Positions 51,895-62,760 of a stretch of DNA of 64,000 nt are shown here, in pieces (position 1 is the stretch's first letter; each line of letters begins with the position of its first letter). Where the stretch lies: NCBI GenBank assembly GCA_001179505.1, contig CDMY01000698.1:33654-97653 (forward strand), written 5' to 3'. The DNA is from Vitrella brassicaformis. Lineage: Eukaryota; Sar; Vitrellaceae. A program made the position numbers and the translations under genes. Under the pieces are notes generated by a model. The model was not told the DNA's origin. It did not search any database and saw only the letters and a program-made list of their open reading frames with translations.

Positions 51895-53103
51895 TCAGTC
51901 CCGCTCCCCAAACCCTCTCCTGCCGCTGCTGCTGCTGCTGCTGCTGGTGATCTGCCCCCTCTCCCTGCTATCTCGTTGTAACGACCCCCAGCCGGTCTGT
52001 ATCAAAGCTGACGGCAGCGTCTGAGGAATGGCCAGCCCGGGCGGCGGCGCGGGGGGCGGAGAACCGCTGAAGATCTTGGACACCTGAGGGGCGGCATCAT
52101 CGACACACGGCGCACACATCACAAGAGAGAGAGAAAGGGGTGAGTTCTCGTCACTCACTCACCCTCTCATAGAGGGCCATCTGGCTCGGCTGGAACTGGG
52201 CGGGCGCCTGCGTGGCTTGCCTCTGCACTCCTTCAGCCTCGCCGTTCCCCTCCTCCGACCCACCAGCCGACTCGACATAGTGGTCCCCTTTCCTGACCAC
52301 ACCACCAGCAGCAGCACCAGCAGCTGGAGCAGTCTGGCTCCCCAGCTTGCCTGATGCGCGGTTGTAGTCGACAACCGTCTCGGCGTGCCGCTCGAAGAAG
52401 GCAAGGAGAGGCTCCTTGTAGGCAGTCACCTGTGGGGTCAGCGGCATGCAGACAGAGAGAGAGAGAGAGAGAGGTGCGCATGGGTGGATCCCTTGGTGGA
52501 TCAGTGTGCTGACCACTGCGAGGTATCCGGCCACAAAGCAGCTGACAGATGATACGATGGTCGCCAGACGGACGTGACGCGACCCTGCACTCGCGCACAC
52601 ACGACATGTGCATTCACTCAGACACACCCACATTCTCCCTCATCTATATTCTAAGCTTACGTGTTGCCTTCATGGCCCAGTATGTGAATGTGCCACCAAA
52701 GACGGCCCCTCCCATCCCGTAGGTGACCACCTCGGCGCCCAGGTGCTTGAGGAACTCGATGTCGGATGGCCTGAAGGGCTCCTCCGGTGTGTAGCGCCAC
52801 CTCTTGTCGCCCTCTGCGAGCTCCCTTTGCTTGTCCAGCACCTTGTGAGGCGCCATCGCCCGCTTGCTCGACGGAGGGGGCAGCGACTGGTGCACGTGGA
52901 ACAACACACAGGCAGACAGGCAGAAGCGCATCAGACTGGATGGATTCATGGTCTTTCTGGTGGTGTGCGACGGATGGGCCATGAATTGCATGCTGCGCCC
53001 GTGCTGGTGTGCTTGTGTCTGGGGGTGTGTTGCTTACGAGGCTGTCCCAGGCGGTCATCTCGGTACCAGGAGGCGGTGCGTAAGGATCCATGTTGTCACT
53101 CAT
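51895..53103 (-). CDS. Small two-helix membrane protein of unknown function
   Basis: The start ATG at 53103 gives MSDNMDPYAPPPGTEMTAWDSL. The next exon has EEPFRPSDIEFLKHLGAEVV running into a Gly-rich hydrophobic helix (TYGMGGAVFGGTFTYWAM, about 52665-52730). A second hydrophobic helix follows in the next exon (ATIVSSVSCFVAGYLAVV, about 52510-52570), then a helical segment TAYKEPLLAFFERHAETVVDY, an Ala/Gly linker and a Pro/Ser-rich tail ending GFGERD. The hairpin of two short helices separated by a few basic residues suggests an organelle or ER membrane protein. I do not recognise the family. There are four introns. Confidence 0.6.
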
Positions 53104-53227
53104 TTCCAACGTCAGCTGAGGGGCCACGGCTCTTCAGCAACGCTCTGCCGCTGTGTTGATTAATCAGGCTGAGTTTTGTAGCACGGGTTTGTAGTCGCTT
53201 TCATGGAAGGGTTTAGGGTGGGCGAGA

Positions 53228-53467
53228 TTTGGAATTCGCCGAGAAGTGGGGACAGCAAAATTCTGTCCCTTCGTTTTGAAACGGTTCCAGACGGGCGGAA
53301 AGGTTCCTCTCTCGTCACAGCACCTCGTAAGGATTCCCGCCAGTGCCTCCTATCCCAAAATGCCCTCCTCCTCATCTCAAGTGCTTTGAGGGCCGCGCCC
53401 ATGATGGTGTCTTGCCAATGGCCGACTCGCTGACTGCAGTGTCACGGTAAGCCAGCCATGGCACACA
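53228..53467. repeat. Direct repeat R1, copy 1 (about 240 bp)
   Basis: This segment aligns along its whole length with 53819-54040. It shares long identical blocks such as CACCTCGTAAGGATTCCCGC, CCCAAAATGCCCTCCTCCT and TGCTTTGAGGGCCGCGCCC, with small indels. Nothing in it looks like a coding exon with a domain. Confidence 0.85.
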
Positions 53468-53818
53468 ACGAAATCTGTCCCTCGACACGCGATGGCGATT
53501 GACGGAGGGCATGACTGTTGGGGAGCTGAAGGAGAAACTGCGCGAGGGTGATGTTGCAGCTAAGGACAGACGTCATGACCATGATCACGGAGTCCATGTT
53601 CAAGTTGCTTCCCGTCCATCACAGCGACCTAGGAAATACTGTGTGTCCCACGCGTGTGTCTGCGTCAGGTGTTGGGTGATCTGGTCTTTCCCCTGTGGAC
53701 CGAGGCCCTCCAATGGGGTACGCCTTCAATGATAACACACACTGCCAAATATGGACAGCTGGCTGTAGGAATGGCTGACGGTTCTTCTCTGTGTCTCTTC
53801 ATTGTGTGCTCTCAGCTG
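53468..53818. other. Spacer between R1 repeats
   Basis: A plus-strand reading frame begins with an ATG at 53511 (MTVGELKEKLREGD...). It is short, turns into low-complexity sequence and has no recognisable domain. It may be an exon fragment carried with the duplication. I see no support for a complete gene. Confidence 0.3.
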
Positions 53819-54040
53819 TTTGGAATTCCGTCGAGAATTGGAGACACAAGATTCGGCGGTTCCAGACGGACGGAAAGTTTCCTCTCGCCACAGCACCTCG
53901 TAAGGATTCCCGCCAGTGCTTCCCGTCCCAAAATGCCCTCCTCCTTTATTTCAGTGCTTTGAGGGCCGCGCCCTCCTCCCGTCCTTAAGCTTGGCCGACT
54001 CGCTGACCGTAGTGTCACGGTAAGCCCAGCCATGGCACAA
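53819..54040. repeat. Direct repeat R1, copy 2 (about 220 bp)
   Basis: This is the partner of 53228-53467, in the same orientation about 590 bp away. The copy boundaries are sharp at the left (TTTGGAATTC) and right (CCATGGCACA). A segmental duplication or a non-autonomous element are both possible. Confidence 0.85.
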
Positions 54041-54174
54041 TGAAGTCGCGCACGCCCTCTCATTTCTTGAGGCCTATCATCCCACGCTGTTTTTGTGTGT
54101 TGAAACCAACACTGTCCATGTATCGCGCCTCACACGGCAACAACTGGCGTGCTCCTGCGCCTCCCTCCGTGGGT

Positions 54175-54270
54175 GTGTGCAGACGACATGGCCTCGTGAG
54201 TCCCGGCGAGCCGCCATGTACCCATCCAGGGAAAAGGATGCAGTGCCATCTCTTCCTTCATGTACGCGTG
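54175..54270. repeat. Direct repeat R2, copy 1
   Basis: This segment aligns with 55734-55827 at about 75 percent or better by eye. Shared parts are GTGCAGACGAC, TGGCCT, GTGAGTCCC, GCGAGCCGC or ACGAGCCGC, CATCCA and AGGATGCA. The copies flank the truncated kinase-like unit. Confidence 0.7.
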
Positions 54271-54319
54271 TGTGTGTGTGCCTGTGTAGACCTTGCGGTT
54301 GAGGAAGGGGGCCGGTTAG

Positions 54320-55197
54320 AGTGCGACTGCATCCACTTCGTGCATATCGATGGCGTCGGCAAGCTGAAGCGGGTATGCATATCACAAGGGTATGTCACAC
54401 GGTTGAGCGGATTCAAGTTGTGTGTATAATCAGGCCTACCACATGGGCAATGTCACCCATCTTGAGTTCGAGCTGCTGACGGGCGGCAGTCCCATCCACC
54501 GCCTCGCGACCAAGCACCTTGACGCGCTCGGCCGATCGCTGCTCCGGGAGTCGGAGGCCCGATGTTGGATGCGGCCGATCATCGAGACCTACGGCGAGCT
54601 GCTGGGCAAAGGAATCTATCATGGGTATGATCTGTGTGGGTGACACACCCCCGTAGGCAGACAGTCAAGATATGGGTTGACGGTGTGTGTGTGTGTGTGT
54701 GTGTGCTTGCTGTAGCGACCACCACCTGGACAACGTCGTATTCGACGCCGAGGATCGGCCGAAGCTGATAGTCTTCGAGATGGTCCAGTTCTTCCTCCCC
54801 AAGGTGAGTGGACACGGCAGCCACACATGCAGACCCGCCGCCCGCTCGCTCGCTCACCGATCATGTCTGTCTGTCTGTCGGCCAGGGCGGAACCGTCAAC
54901 AGCGGACCAAATCCCAAAGGCGTCCGATACTTCAATGCGCCAGAGGCAAGCGCACAAAGATAGGCGCAGGCAGACAGACAGGCAGACACTGTTAATGTCA
55001 TTTCTGCTTACAGGCTGCGATGCCCTTCGCATGGTATGACCCCGAGAAGGCCACTGTGTATTCGCTGGGCCAGATGCTCCGCGTGCTGTTCGAGTATGGG
55101 CACGACTCCGCCACCCGTGACCTCCACCAGCCGCCCACCCCCTCGCCCTTCCACAGGGCCGACCTGTCGCCCGACGTGAAGTCTGATCAATTGGCAG
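54320..55197 (+). pseudogene. Truncated kinase-like copy, probably a pseudogene
   Basis: This is a partial paralogue of the gene at 56213-57894. Exons that match are the last part of paralogue exon 1 (ends 54372), 54434-54623, 54716-54803, 54896-54945 and 55014-55197. Shared sequence includes YHMGNVTHLEFELL (paralogue YHMGQVSHMEFELL), HG/DHHLDN at the catalytic loop, PKLIVFE (paralogue PKLIDFE) and YSLGQMLRVLFEYGHDSATRDLHQP. The N-lobe is missing, the metal-binding Asp of the DFG-like motif is Val, and homology ends after SPDVK, so the rest of the C-lobe is absent. Reading frames and splice sites of the kept exons are intact, including a GC donor, so decay is recent or the copy is still transcribed. 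Confidence 0.65.
54946..55013 (+). other. GC-AG intron in the truncated copy
   Basis: The donor after CCAGAG is GCAAGC and the acceptor is TTACAG. The paralogue has a GC donor at the same place (57183). Confidence 0.7.
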
Positions 55198-55733
55198 GTA
55201 TGCTTTGTCTCACCAGACTTGGACACACCCCGTGCACCCACGGCTCATGTGGACAGTCAGCTGGACAGACAGCGGAGGGGCCAAATCGCTGGCTACATTT
55301 TATATTTGCCCGGGACATTTCAACACTTTGCCGTGCATTCTGATGTGAAGGTGAGATGCACCGCGTTGCATTGACGGGGCTTGTCCATTATATCTCTGCG
55401 TGCAGGGCATGTCTGACGATACGATATGCAGAGGTGGTTGTGTGGTGACAAATATAGAGGAGACACAAGAGATGCTTTGTGTGGCGCACCTCGCCGAGTA
55501 CGTTGCCACGAGACACAAGATGAAGAGAAAGAGACATCATCGCCTGTCATGTGCTGTGGAATCGTTCTGTCTCAGGACCAGTCGTGTATTCGGGCCACCG
55601 TTGCAGTATCACTTGTTTGCTTCCCTCGTGGGATATCAGGGACACTCCTCGCAGCATAGCACAGCTTTAATCCTATCTTGCGTAAGCGTGTGCATGACGG
55701 CCTCCTCAATTTCTCCCTCTCTCTCGGAACGTC

Positions 55734-55827
55734 TGTGCAGACGACGTGGCCTTGTGAGTCCCGACGAGCCGCTGTGTGCGCATCCAAAGGATGCAATGGC
55801 GTCTTTTCATTCGTGCATGTGTCCGTG
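55734..55827. repeat. Direct repeat R2, copy 2
   Basis: This is the partner of 54175-54270 in the same orientation, about 1.5 kb away, on the other side of the truncated kinase-like unit. Confidence 0.7.
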
Positions 55828-55963
55828 TGCGTGTGTGTGTGTGTGTGGTGCTTGTCCACTGTGGTGTGTGTACCCACAGAGAAATCTCTCCCCATCTGTG
55901 GGATCCCTACCTGAACAAATATGTCATAGATGGACTCGGTTTGGTTTCGTTGGTGTGGTGTAA

Positions 55964-56000
55964 AAACCCGGAGGGGATACTGTCATGTTACGGACTAATG
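55964..56000. repeat. Dispersed short repeat, copy 2
   Basis: It matches 48963-48998 over about 36 nt (core GAGGGGAT.CTGTC and a later AC.GACTAA-like end). It lies about 215-250 bp upstream of the kinase-like gene start. Confidence 0.4.
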
Positions 56001-56212
56001 CATTTCTCCCCTCCCCAGAGAGAACGGTTTCACACAATGCCCTCTTGTCGTGCGAGCTTGGCGCAGATCTTCCCCCCTGTGTGCGGCTTGTGTGGCAGCT
56101 GTTCGACTCCTCGCCACTTGATCTCTCTTTCTCTCCCTCTCCCAACACCTCGGAACCCGTCACCCCCTCCTCCCCCTTCGCTCATCCCCCCTATCCATCC
56201 ATCCATCCACCG

Positions 56213-57894
56213 ATGGCGTGCATCTGCCGCCATCTCTTCTCCCGCCCCTCCCCCCGCTTCGGGCACTGGTGCTCCCGCGTGCCGCCCCCCTGCGACCCCC
56301 CGGAGGCCGTCGACCAGTTCGATATGACCTGGGGCTTCAACGACATCGGCCACTTCCCGCACGACCAGGTGGAGTGGCTGGGCGCCATCACCGCGGGGGC
56401 CGCAGCTGCTGTCCACAAGGCCCGCAACAAGGCCACTGGGGAGGTCGTGGCGCTGCGGACGGTGGCCAACCGGGACTTGGTGGAGGCGGGGGGCGATGGG
56501 AGCGATTGGATGCCACGCCTGCAGCGCGAGATTCGGGCTCTGGAGGCCGCCAAGGGCATCGACGGCGTCGTGGATCTCAAGAGGGTAGGTGGGCACATCC
56601 ATGAAAGGAACCTTTGATGGGTGGGCACTTGACTTGTGTGTGGGGCTGTTCTATCTCTGTGTGTTATGCAGGTGTACCACATGGGCCAGGTCAGCCACAT
56701 GGAGTTCGAGCTGCTGCCAGGTGGCAACATGCTCGAGCGGCTGGCCACCCGCCATGTGGACACCCTCGGCCGATCAGTCCTGACAGAAGCCCAGATGAGG
56801 GCCTGGATGCGGCCCGTCGCTGACGCGTACGCCAAGCTGCTCGCCAAGGGGATATACCACGGGTGGGCGCACGCCAGAAAAACACTGACACAGAGGGATG
56901 GAAGAGATCCCACTGATGAGCCCTGTGTGGACTTCTGCGTGTCTGTGTGTATATCTCAGCGATGAGCACCTCAACAACATCGTCTTCGACGCCAACGACA
57001 GGCCAAAGCTCATCGATTTCGAGTCGACACAGTTCTTCGCAGCTCGCCTGGTGCGTACGGGGTGCACTTAGGGGGAGCAGTCAGTATGCCGCCCACTGTG
57101 TGTGTGTGTGTGTCGTCAGGGGGGTGGTCTCGTGAATGCCGGACCGCAGCCACGGGGGGTATTCTATTACAAGTCACCTGAGGCAAGACAGACATTCACA
57201 CAAGGAGAGAGAGAGAGCTTACAGACATGAGGTGTGCCTCTGTGCCATTCCTGCAGGCAACCACGCCATGTGCCCTCGTCGACCCCGAGAAGTCGACGGT
57301 TTTCTCACTGGGTCAGATGCTGCGGGTGCTGCTGGAGTTCGGCCACGACCCGGCCACCCGAGACCTCCACCAGCCGCCGCCCAAGCCATCACCATTCTAC
57401 AGGACGGACCTCTCGGCGGACGTGAGGCAGCTGATAGAGAGCATGACGGCGGCAGACCCCCGCATGCGGCCATCCATCGCACAAGTGCTCAGGCATCAAT
57501 GGTCAGTACACCTATACGCAGCAAAGACGCAACAGACAGCTGGGGGGCTACTGATCTCATTTGCCTTACTGTGTCTACATGCAGGTTTGCCCCGTCTGGG
57601 CAATGGACACTGCCCTCCACACAGACGCCGTCCCATCCCCACCCTGATACCACCAGCACCCGAGCTGCACCGTCCCAACAGCATGTGCCAGCGGCCCGTC
57701 GCACACCTTCAACGCCCCCGCCCCCCTCAAACGCGCCGATGCCGGCCGTGTACTTCGCGCCCCCCTCCCTCCTGCCCCCCTCACAGGCCCAGTATCGCCA
57801 CTGGCCGATGCCCGGCCACCCACTCCCACCACACCACCACCACTATCACCCGCACCCACAGCCACAGCCGCAGGCACTTATCGTGAGAGGCTAA
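56213..57894 (+). CDS. Protein kinase-fold protein, probable pseudokinase
   Basis: Exons: 56213-56584, 56672-56862, 56960-57050, 57120-57182, 57257-57501, 57585-57894. The N-lobe has GAITAGAAAAVHKA in place of a regular Gly loop and VVALRTV, with Arg where the ATP-binding Lys is expected. QREIRALE may supply the helix-C Glu. The catalytic loop is HG/DEHLNN with Asp and Asn kept; DFG is DFE. YYKSPE stands for APE, followed by VFSLGQMLRVLLEFG (helix F) and the end motif DPRMRPSIAQVLRHQW. A His/Pro-rich tail of about 100 residues follows. Loss of the Lys and of the DFG Gly suggests weak or no catalysis. The intron after SPE has a GC donor (57183) and a CAG acceptor. A truncated tandem copy lies just upstream. 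Confidence 0.75.
57183..57256 (+). other. GC-AG intron
   Basis: The donor after CACCTGAG is GCAAGA and the acceptor is CTGCAG. The phase and flanking residues (PE/AT) match the equivalent intron in the truncated copy at 54946. Confidence 0.75.
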
Positions 57895-58811
57895 GTGGAC
57901 GGCAGAAGCGCTCTCTCGACCGACTCTCGTCCAATGGATGTCTTCGCTTTGTGCTGGACTCTGCTGTGCTGCTTTTCCTCATGGGCCATCCTTGGTTTGG
58001 CGAACCACACCACACCCAGCGATGGTTGGCCGCTTGGCAGGCAGGCAGGCAGGCAGCTCGGGGAGAGGGGTCGAGGGGGTAAAGCGTATTGTTTATCGGT
58101 TGTGGGCAGCGCAGCCGTCATCAAGACAGCTGGTGTGATCGATGCAGCCAGCCGGCCAGCAATCGTTGTAATGGAGTGCATGGCCAAATGGATTCAACAC
58201 ACCACCCCACACGCATGTGTGTATCGGTTGGCGAGCCAGGCAGATCGTTTGGAGGGAGGGACTTGTTTATTGGTTGTTGGTCGGTCGGCAACAGACAGGC
58301 AGGCTACATTGCATGAGAGCCTGGTAACGGGCCGTTGGTTTTGACCTGCGATTCTGCTGGACGGTATGGCCTATCTTCGGGTGCCGCTGTGGGGTGAGAA
58401 GGACTCGGTTGGGTGGCTTGGTAACTTGTGCTGCGCGTGAATTGGACTGATGGGTTATTTCTTCCCTCACCGCCACTTCTTGCACACACGCACTCTGCAC
58501 ACGCTACGTTCATCGGTCGGTCCATCCCATGTGCCTCAGTCGTCATTGACACACACACACACACACATAGGCAGGCAGGCAGGCAACATGGCTATGCCAT
58601 CAAAGCTTGCAAGTCTGTCAGTCAGTCAGTCAGTCTGTCTGTCAGTCAGTCAGCTGGCCCACCACGTACGTCTGTGGCAGACCAGCAAGGCAGCGCAATC
58701 ACCGCTAGAAGATTCTCCCCCAAGCCTAAGCATCCCGTCTGAACCCCACAACGCGCTAATCTCCCCCCTTCCCCCTTCCAACCCCAATGTGGTGCTGCGC
58801 TAGAGCGACTT
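57895..58811. other. Convergent spacer
   Basis: Convergent 3' flanks. It contains GGCA runs near 58040 and 58570, CAGT/CTGT runs at 58615-58655 and CA tracts near 58550. No exon recognised. Confidence 0.4.
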
Positions 58812-60069
58812 CTATGGGCGGTGTGGGTAGCCCGCTGGACTGTGCTGCATGATCAACTGCCCACGGACGGGTGGGGCCGCGCCATAGGCCGAGCGCACCA
58901 TCGGCATCGGCGCCGCAATGAGTGGAGCGAAGCTGCACAAGCCATGCAGGGCAAATCTGTCTATCCATTGGTTGATGTCATGTTTGCCAGTGTTCTTACG
59001 GTCTTGTGTGGTACTGAGGGGGGACGGGCGCGTATTGGTACCCGCCGGCCGCGAAGGGTCTGCGGGATGGATACAAGCAAGTTCCTCCATCTCTTCCCTC
59101 CCTCCTTGTGTGTTTGGCGACATACCCGGCTGGCAGCGGCATGGCGGCAGGAGGCGGTCGAAACGGGTGCAGCACCGGATGCGGGACCACCCTGAGACCA
59201 AGCAAGCCATTCACAGCATTTGGGTATCTGTCTGTCTGTCTGTCTGTCTATCACCCTGCCGGAGGTCGGACGGGCAGCACCGGCGGATGCACTGGTGGAA
59301 CGTAACGCACAACCTGCCTGCAAACACGACACCCACAATCACCCATCCATCCGCCCAACATGCCATCTCCTCACTTTATCCCTTCCCCTGCTTACGGCGC
59401 CACTACAGCAGCAGGGGGGGCCTCTTGCTGGCCAGCACGCGCCACTTCAGCAGGAGCCTCTTGTTGGCTGGGACCAGGAGCACCAGCAGCCTCTCCCTGC
59501 CCTCCCACCCCCGCCCCCGCCCCGGCCGCGGGGCCAGCGGCAGCCCCAGCAGCCTCTCCCTCCTCTTGCCCCTGCAGATACTTCCACGGGTACATGTGCC
59601 GCTTGATGATCTCGGGGTCGGGAGCGCCGTCGGGAGCCAGCCACTCGTCGGGACAGGACGGCACCACACGGTCGCTACGGGCGTACTCGCGGTCAGGCGC
59701 CACTGACTGCCGGCGACTGCCGGGCGGAATGGGAGGGTCTCGGTGCTCGAAGTAGTTGCCGCAGGCGCTCAGCTGGCCGCCTCCGTCCAACAACAGGCCT
59801 GACGACGGTGAGGTCATCCGCAGACACACACAGATACTTGAATGGATGGAATGCGCATCTCTCTCCTTCTTTCGTGCGTGGCGTGGACATTCACCCACAG
59901 GGAGGCCAATTGGGGTCTCGCGTTATCCTGCATGAGGTGGAAACAGGAAGGAAAGGAGATGACAATGGAGGACCAAAGATGGTGGGAGCTGGAGGCGCTG
60001 CACTCACCATGGGTTAGGGCCCAGGTACGTCAGCTGACGAAGGTCGACAGGCTGATTCGACGCCATCAT
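58812..60069 (-). CDS. Pro/Ala-rich protein of unknown function
   Basis: The start ATG at 60069 gives MMASNQPVDLRQLTYLGPNPW, joined to ITRDPNWPPCLLLDGGGQLS and then to SACGNYFEHRDPPIPPGSRRQ, with phases that agree across both introns. The next part has DEWLAPDGAPDPEIIKRHMYPWKYLQ, then an Ala/Gly/Gln linker (59400-59560). The C-terminal exons are short and Pro/Val-rich (VVRYVPPVHPPVLPV, VVPHPVLHPFRPPPAAMPL, GYQYAPVPPQYHTRP, APLIAAPMPMVRSAYG) and end AGYPHRP. The repeated V-P-P pattern recalls structural cortical proteins of alveolates, but I do not see a diagnostic alveolin motif. Not assigned. Confidence 0.6.
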
Positions 60070-60315
60070 GCCCGACGCTAAAGACCTTCCTGCAGAATGA
60101 CAAGCAGCCACACAGATGCACCAGACGTATCAATGCATTGCCTTCATCGTCATCACTACCCGCTCCTTGTGCCCTTCTTGCGCCCGTCTGAACTCTATTC
60201 ACCGACCATCCAATTGCGAGATCAACGACGATCTGGCTCATCCCTTGCTGCTGTTTCGGCTCTCCTGTCGGCTGTGAGAGAGCGACTGCACCGTTGGCGG
60301 TGAAGGCCTGAGAAG

Positions 60316-62760
60316 ATGTCGGCATTTCTGACCGCTGGTAGTGCTCACAAACTGGCCCAGCTGCTGGGCCAGTTTCGGCAGCTCCGGCTGGAGGACAATG
60401 GCCGGCCGAGTTATCCGCTCAACGCCTTCCAGAAGATACACCGGGATGACTTCTGGAACTGCCTGGTACGGGTCTGAGTGAAGGGTGCACTGCATGGATC
60501 AGTGTTTCTGTGTTTCTGTGTTTCTGTGCCTGCGTGTGTGGTGCATGGTGCAGGATGAGGCTGCGGGCGCGCTGATTGTCATGGTGAACCGGTCCTACCG
60601 CCTCAACTTCAGCGTCAACTTCAACTTCGCCTTTGCACCGGGCGTTAAGACATATCGTGTGGACATACTGCTGGTCGCCTACAACATGTAAGGAGCTGCA
60701 GGGGAGAGGGGAGGGAACGCACCACCCGTCCATCAATGCATCGTCTGTGTGTCACTGGCGTGTGTGTGGATGGCTGCAGGCACTCATCGGTGCAGCTCAA
60801 TGGCTTCGTCTACATGCACCAACAGCGGGTCCGCCAGTCGGCGCAGCAGCTCGTGGCGGCGTGGCAGGCCTTCGTCGCCACCGTACGCAAACACTGCACG
60901 CATCAAAGAAACCAGGACGGATGAACGGGCGACGCATCCTCTGTCCCGCTGCCTTTGTGTGTCTCCTGTTGGCGTCTCTCGTGCAGCTTCGCCAGCACTC
61001 ACCCTACAGCCAGCAGCCCGCCATCGGCGAGATGCAGGCCATGATGCCCCCCCGCACTAGAGCAGCTCGACCGCTGCTGGGCCGACTTCGAGCGCCGCCA
61101 CATTCTCGACCTGATGGCCATCAACTGCCAGGCAGTCGCACCCATCACCGAGGCCATCATGTATGAGATCAACACCGACGCAGCGGCCGTGGACACGCGG
61201 GAGGTGCTGCGGCGGTTCATTCGCGTCATGTGTGTGGTGCTGCGTATGGACCCGGAACGGCACGGCATCGACAACGACCTCATGGTCTTCTGCAGGAGAA
61301 TCCGCAACAACGCAAGTACGTGGGGCCCCGCGGGGGTGGGGGATAGGGACGAGGGCGAGGGCGAGGGCAACACACAGCACACCCACACTCGTCTGTGGTG
61401 TCTCCTCTGCAGGGTCGCTACCTGGGTGTGAGATGTTCCTCGGGCTTGTTGCCCCGTTGGATGAGGCCTACGACCGATATCGGGGGTGCGCATACACACA
61501 CACAGAACACACACATTCCCACATCAACCACTTGGTGTGTCTGTCAGGCTGCTGCGGCATCTGGCGGAGACCGACCTGGTCGACATCGACCCACAGCTGC
61601 ACCGCAATGCCGAGCTGATGTACCGTGTGCGCAGTCTGAAGGTCGAGTGTGACGATGCCATGCTATACAAGGTGGATGGGATGGGTGGCTTCATGTCAGA
61701 GAGACGGGCGGGAGGGGGAGGGGTGGGCATGCAGCACACACACACATCCATCCATCCATCCATGGATCCATCTCTGTGCATGTGTGTGTGTCACGTGTGT
61801 GCCAGCGATATCCGCGTCTGCTGATTGCGCTGAGGGAGACGGTTGACTTCATGGTCGACCTCATTTATCTGGCGGAAATCCACTTCGGCCAGTACGTCGA
61901 GGGCGGGCGCCTGGCGACCATGTTCATCGACTTCACCGATCATCCGATCGTGTGGTTCCTGGTAAGCACCCCCCGCACACGTGGATGAAGAACTGGATGG
62001 TCCTTTGTCAATCGATGCGTGTCGTGGCTGCCTCTATCAGGTGCCCTGGTTCACCGTGCTGCATTTCCTCGAGTGCCCGCACGCCCACTACAGCACACAC
62101 TACAGCATCCTCAAGACCGTCGCCCCGAATCGCTTCGGTCAAGACCCCGGCGGCACTGTGGAAAGCCTCATGACCAACTTCGAGCAGGGCAAAGCCTACT
62201 TCGGGGTAGGCAATTGGCTCACACACACTCACACACACACACACACTGTCCTCTCTGTGTGTGCACTTGATGCGCAGCGGCGAGGCGTCAGTCGGGATCG
62301 GTTCCTGGCGTGTATCGTGTCGCGAATGGCGAGGGGCAATTGGCACCGGCAACTCGTACGATGAGCATCATGTGTGTGTGCGTGTGAGTCCACCCAGTTG
62401 TTTCTCTGCCTGTCTGCAGGATCTGGTGTGTGTGCTTCGGCTTCACCAGTTTGTCACGAGTCTGTTCACAGTGGCGGCCGACGTCGGAACGGAGAGGGGC
62501 CATCTCTGGCAAACCATGACCAAAGTATGTGTGGCGGCACACCACACCCCCACCGCACCTGATATGTACTTGTGTGTCTGTGTCATTGGTGTGTTTTCTG
62601 TCTGTCTGTCTGTCCGCCGGTCTGCCAGTTCATCATTGTGTGTCTGCGATACAAGCTGATGCACCACACACCCACGCGCCTCATCCTCATGCTGGGCGTG
62701 GACACGGTGCGCCCCTTCACCAAGCTCGAGACCCGCAGAGAGGGGTGTGCCATCATGTAG
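60316..62760 (+). CDS. Unrecognised conserved-looking helical protein
   Basis: The start ATG at 60316 gives MSAFLTAGSAHKLAQLLGQF. Exons follow with DEAAGALIVMVNRSYRLNFSVNFNFAF, HSSVQLNGFVYMHQQRVRQSAQQLVAAWQAFV, LEQLDRCWADFERRHILDLM, VLRRFIRVMCVVLRMDPERHG, MFLGLVAPLDEAYDRYRG, LLRHLAETDLVDIDPQLHRN, LRETVDFMVDLIYLAEIHFG, VPWFTVLHFLECPHAHYSTH, LVCVLRLHQFVTSLFTVAADVG and a C-terminus FTKLETRREGCAIM. It is largely helical without an obvious signal peptide or membrane helix. I recognise no domain. The frame must shift at the seven-C run 61047-61053 to connect MQAMMPP with the LEQLDRCW frame. About ten introns, several with CA-rich 5' and TG-rich 3' halves. It is divergent from the Pro-rich gene, 246 bp apart. 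Confidence 0.6.

Larger units (their letters stand above)
55198..56212. other. Spacer between the kinase-like paralogues
   Basis: It holds the second R2 copy (55734-55827), the dispersed repeat copy at 55964-56000, and a TGCGAGCTTGGCGCA element (56051-56065) also found at 23550. No convincing exon is seen. It should contain the promoter of the downstream paralogue. Confidence 0.45.

Noticed and set aside
58756-59210. Alveolin-type cortical protein
   Set aside because: Val/Pro-rich segments are suggestive, but the diagnostic charged repeat pattern of alveolins is not present.
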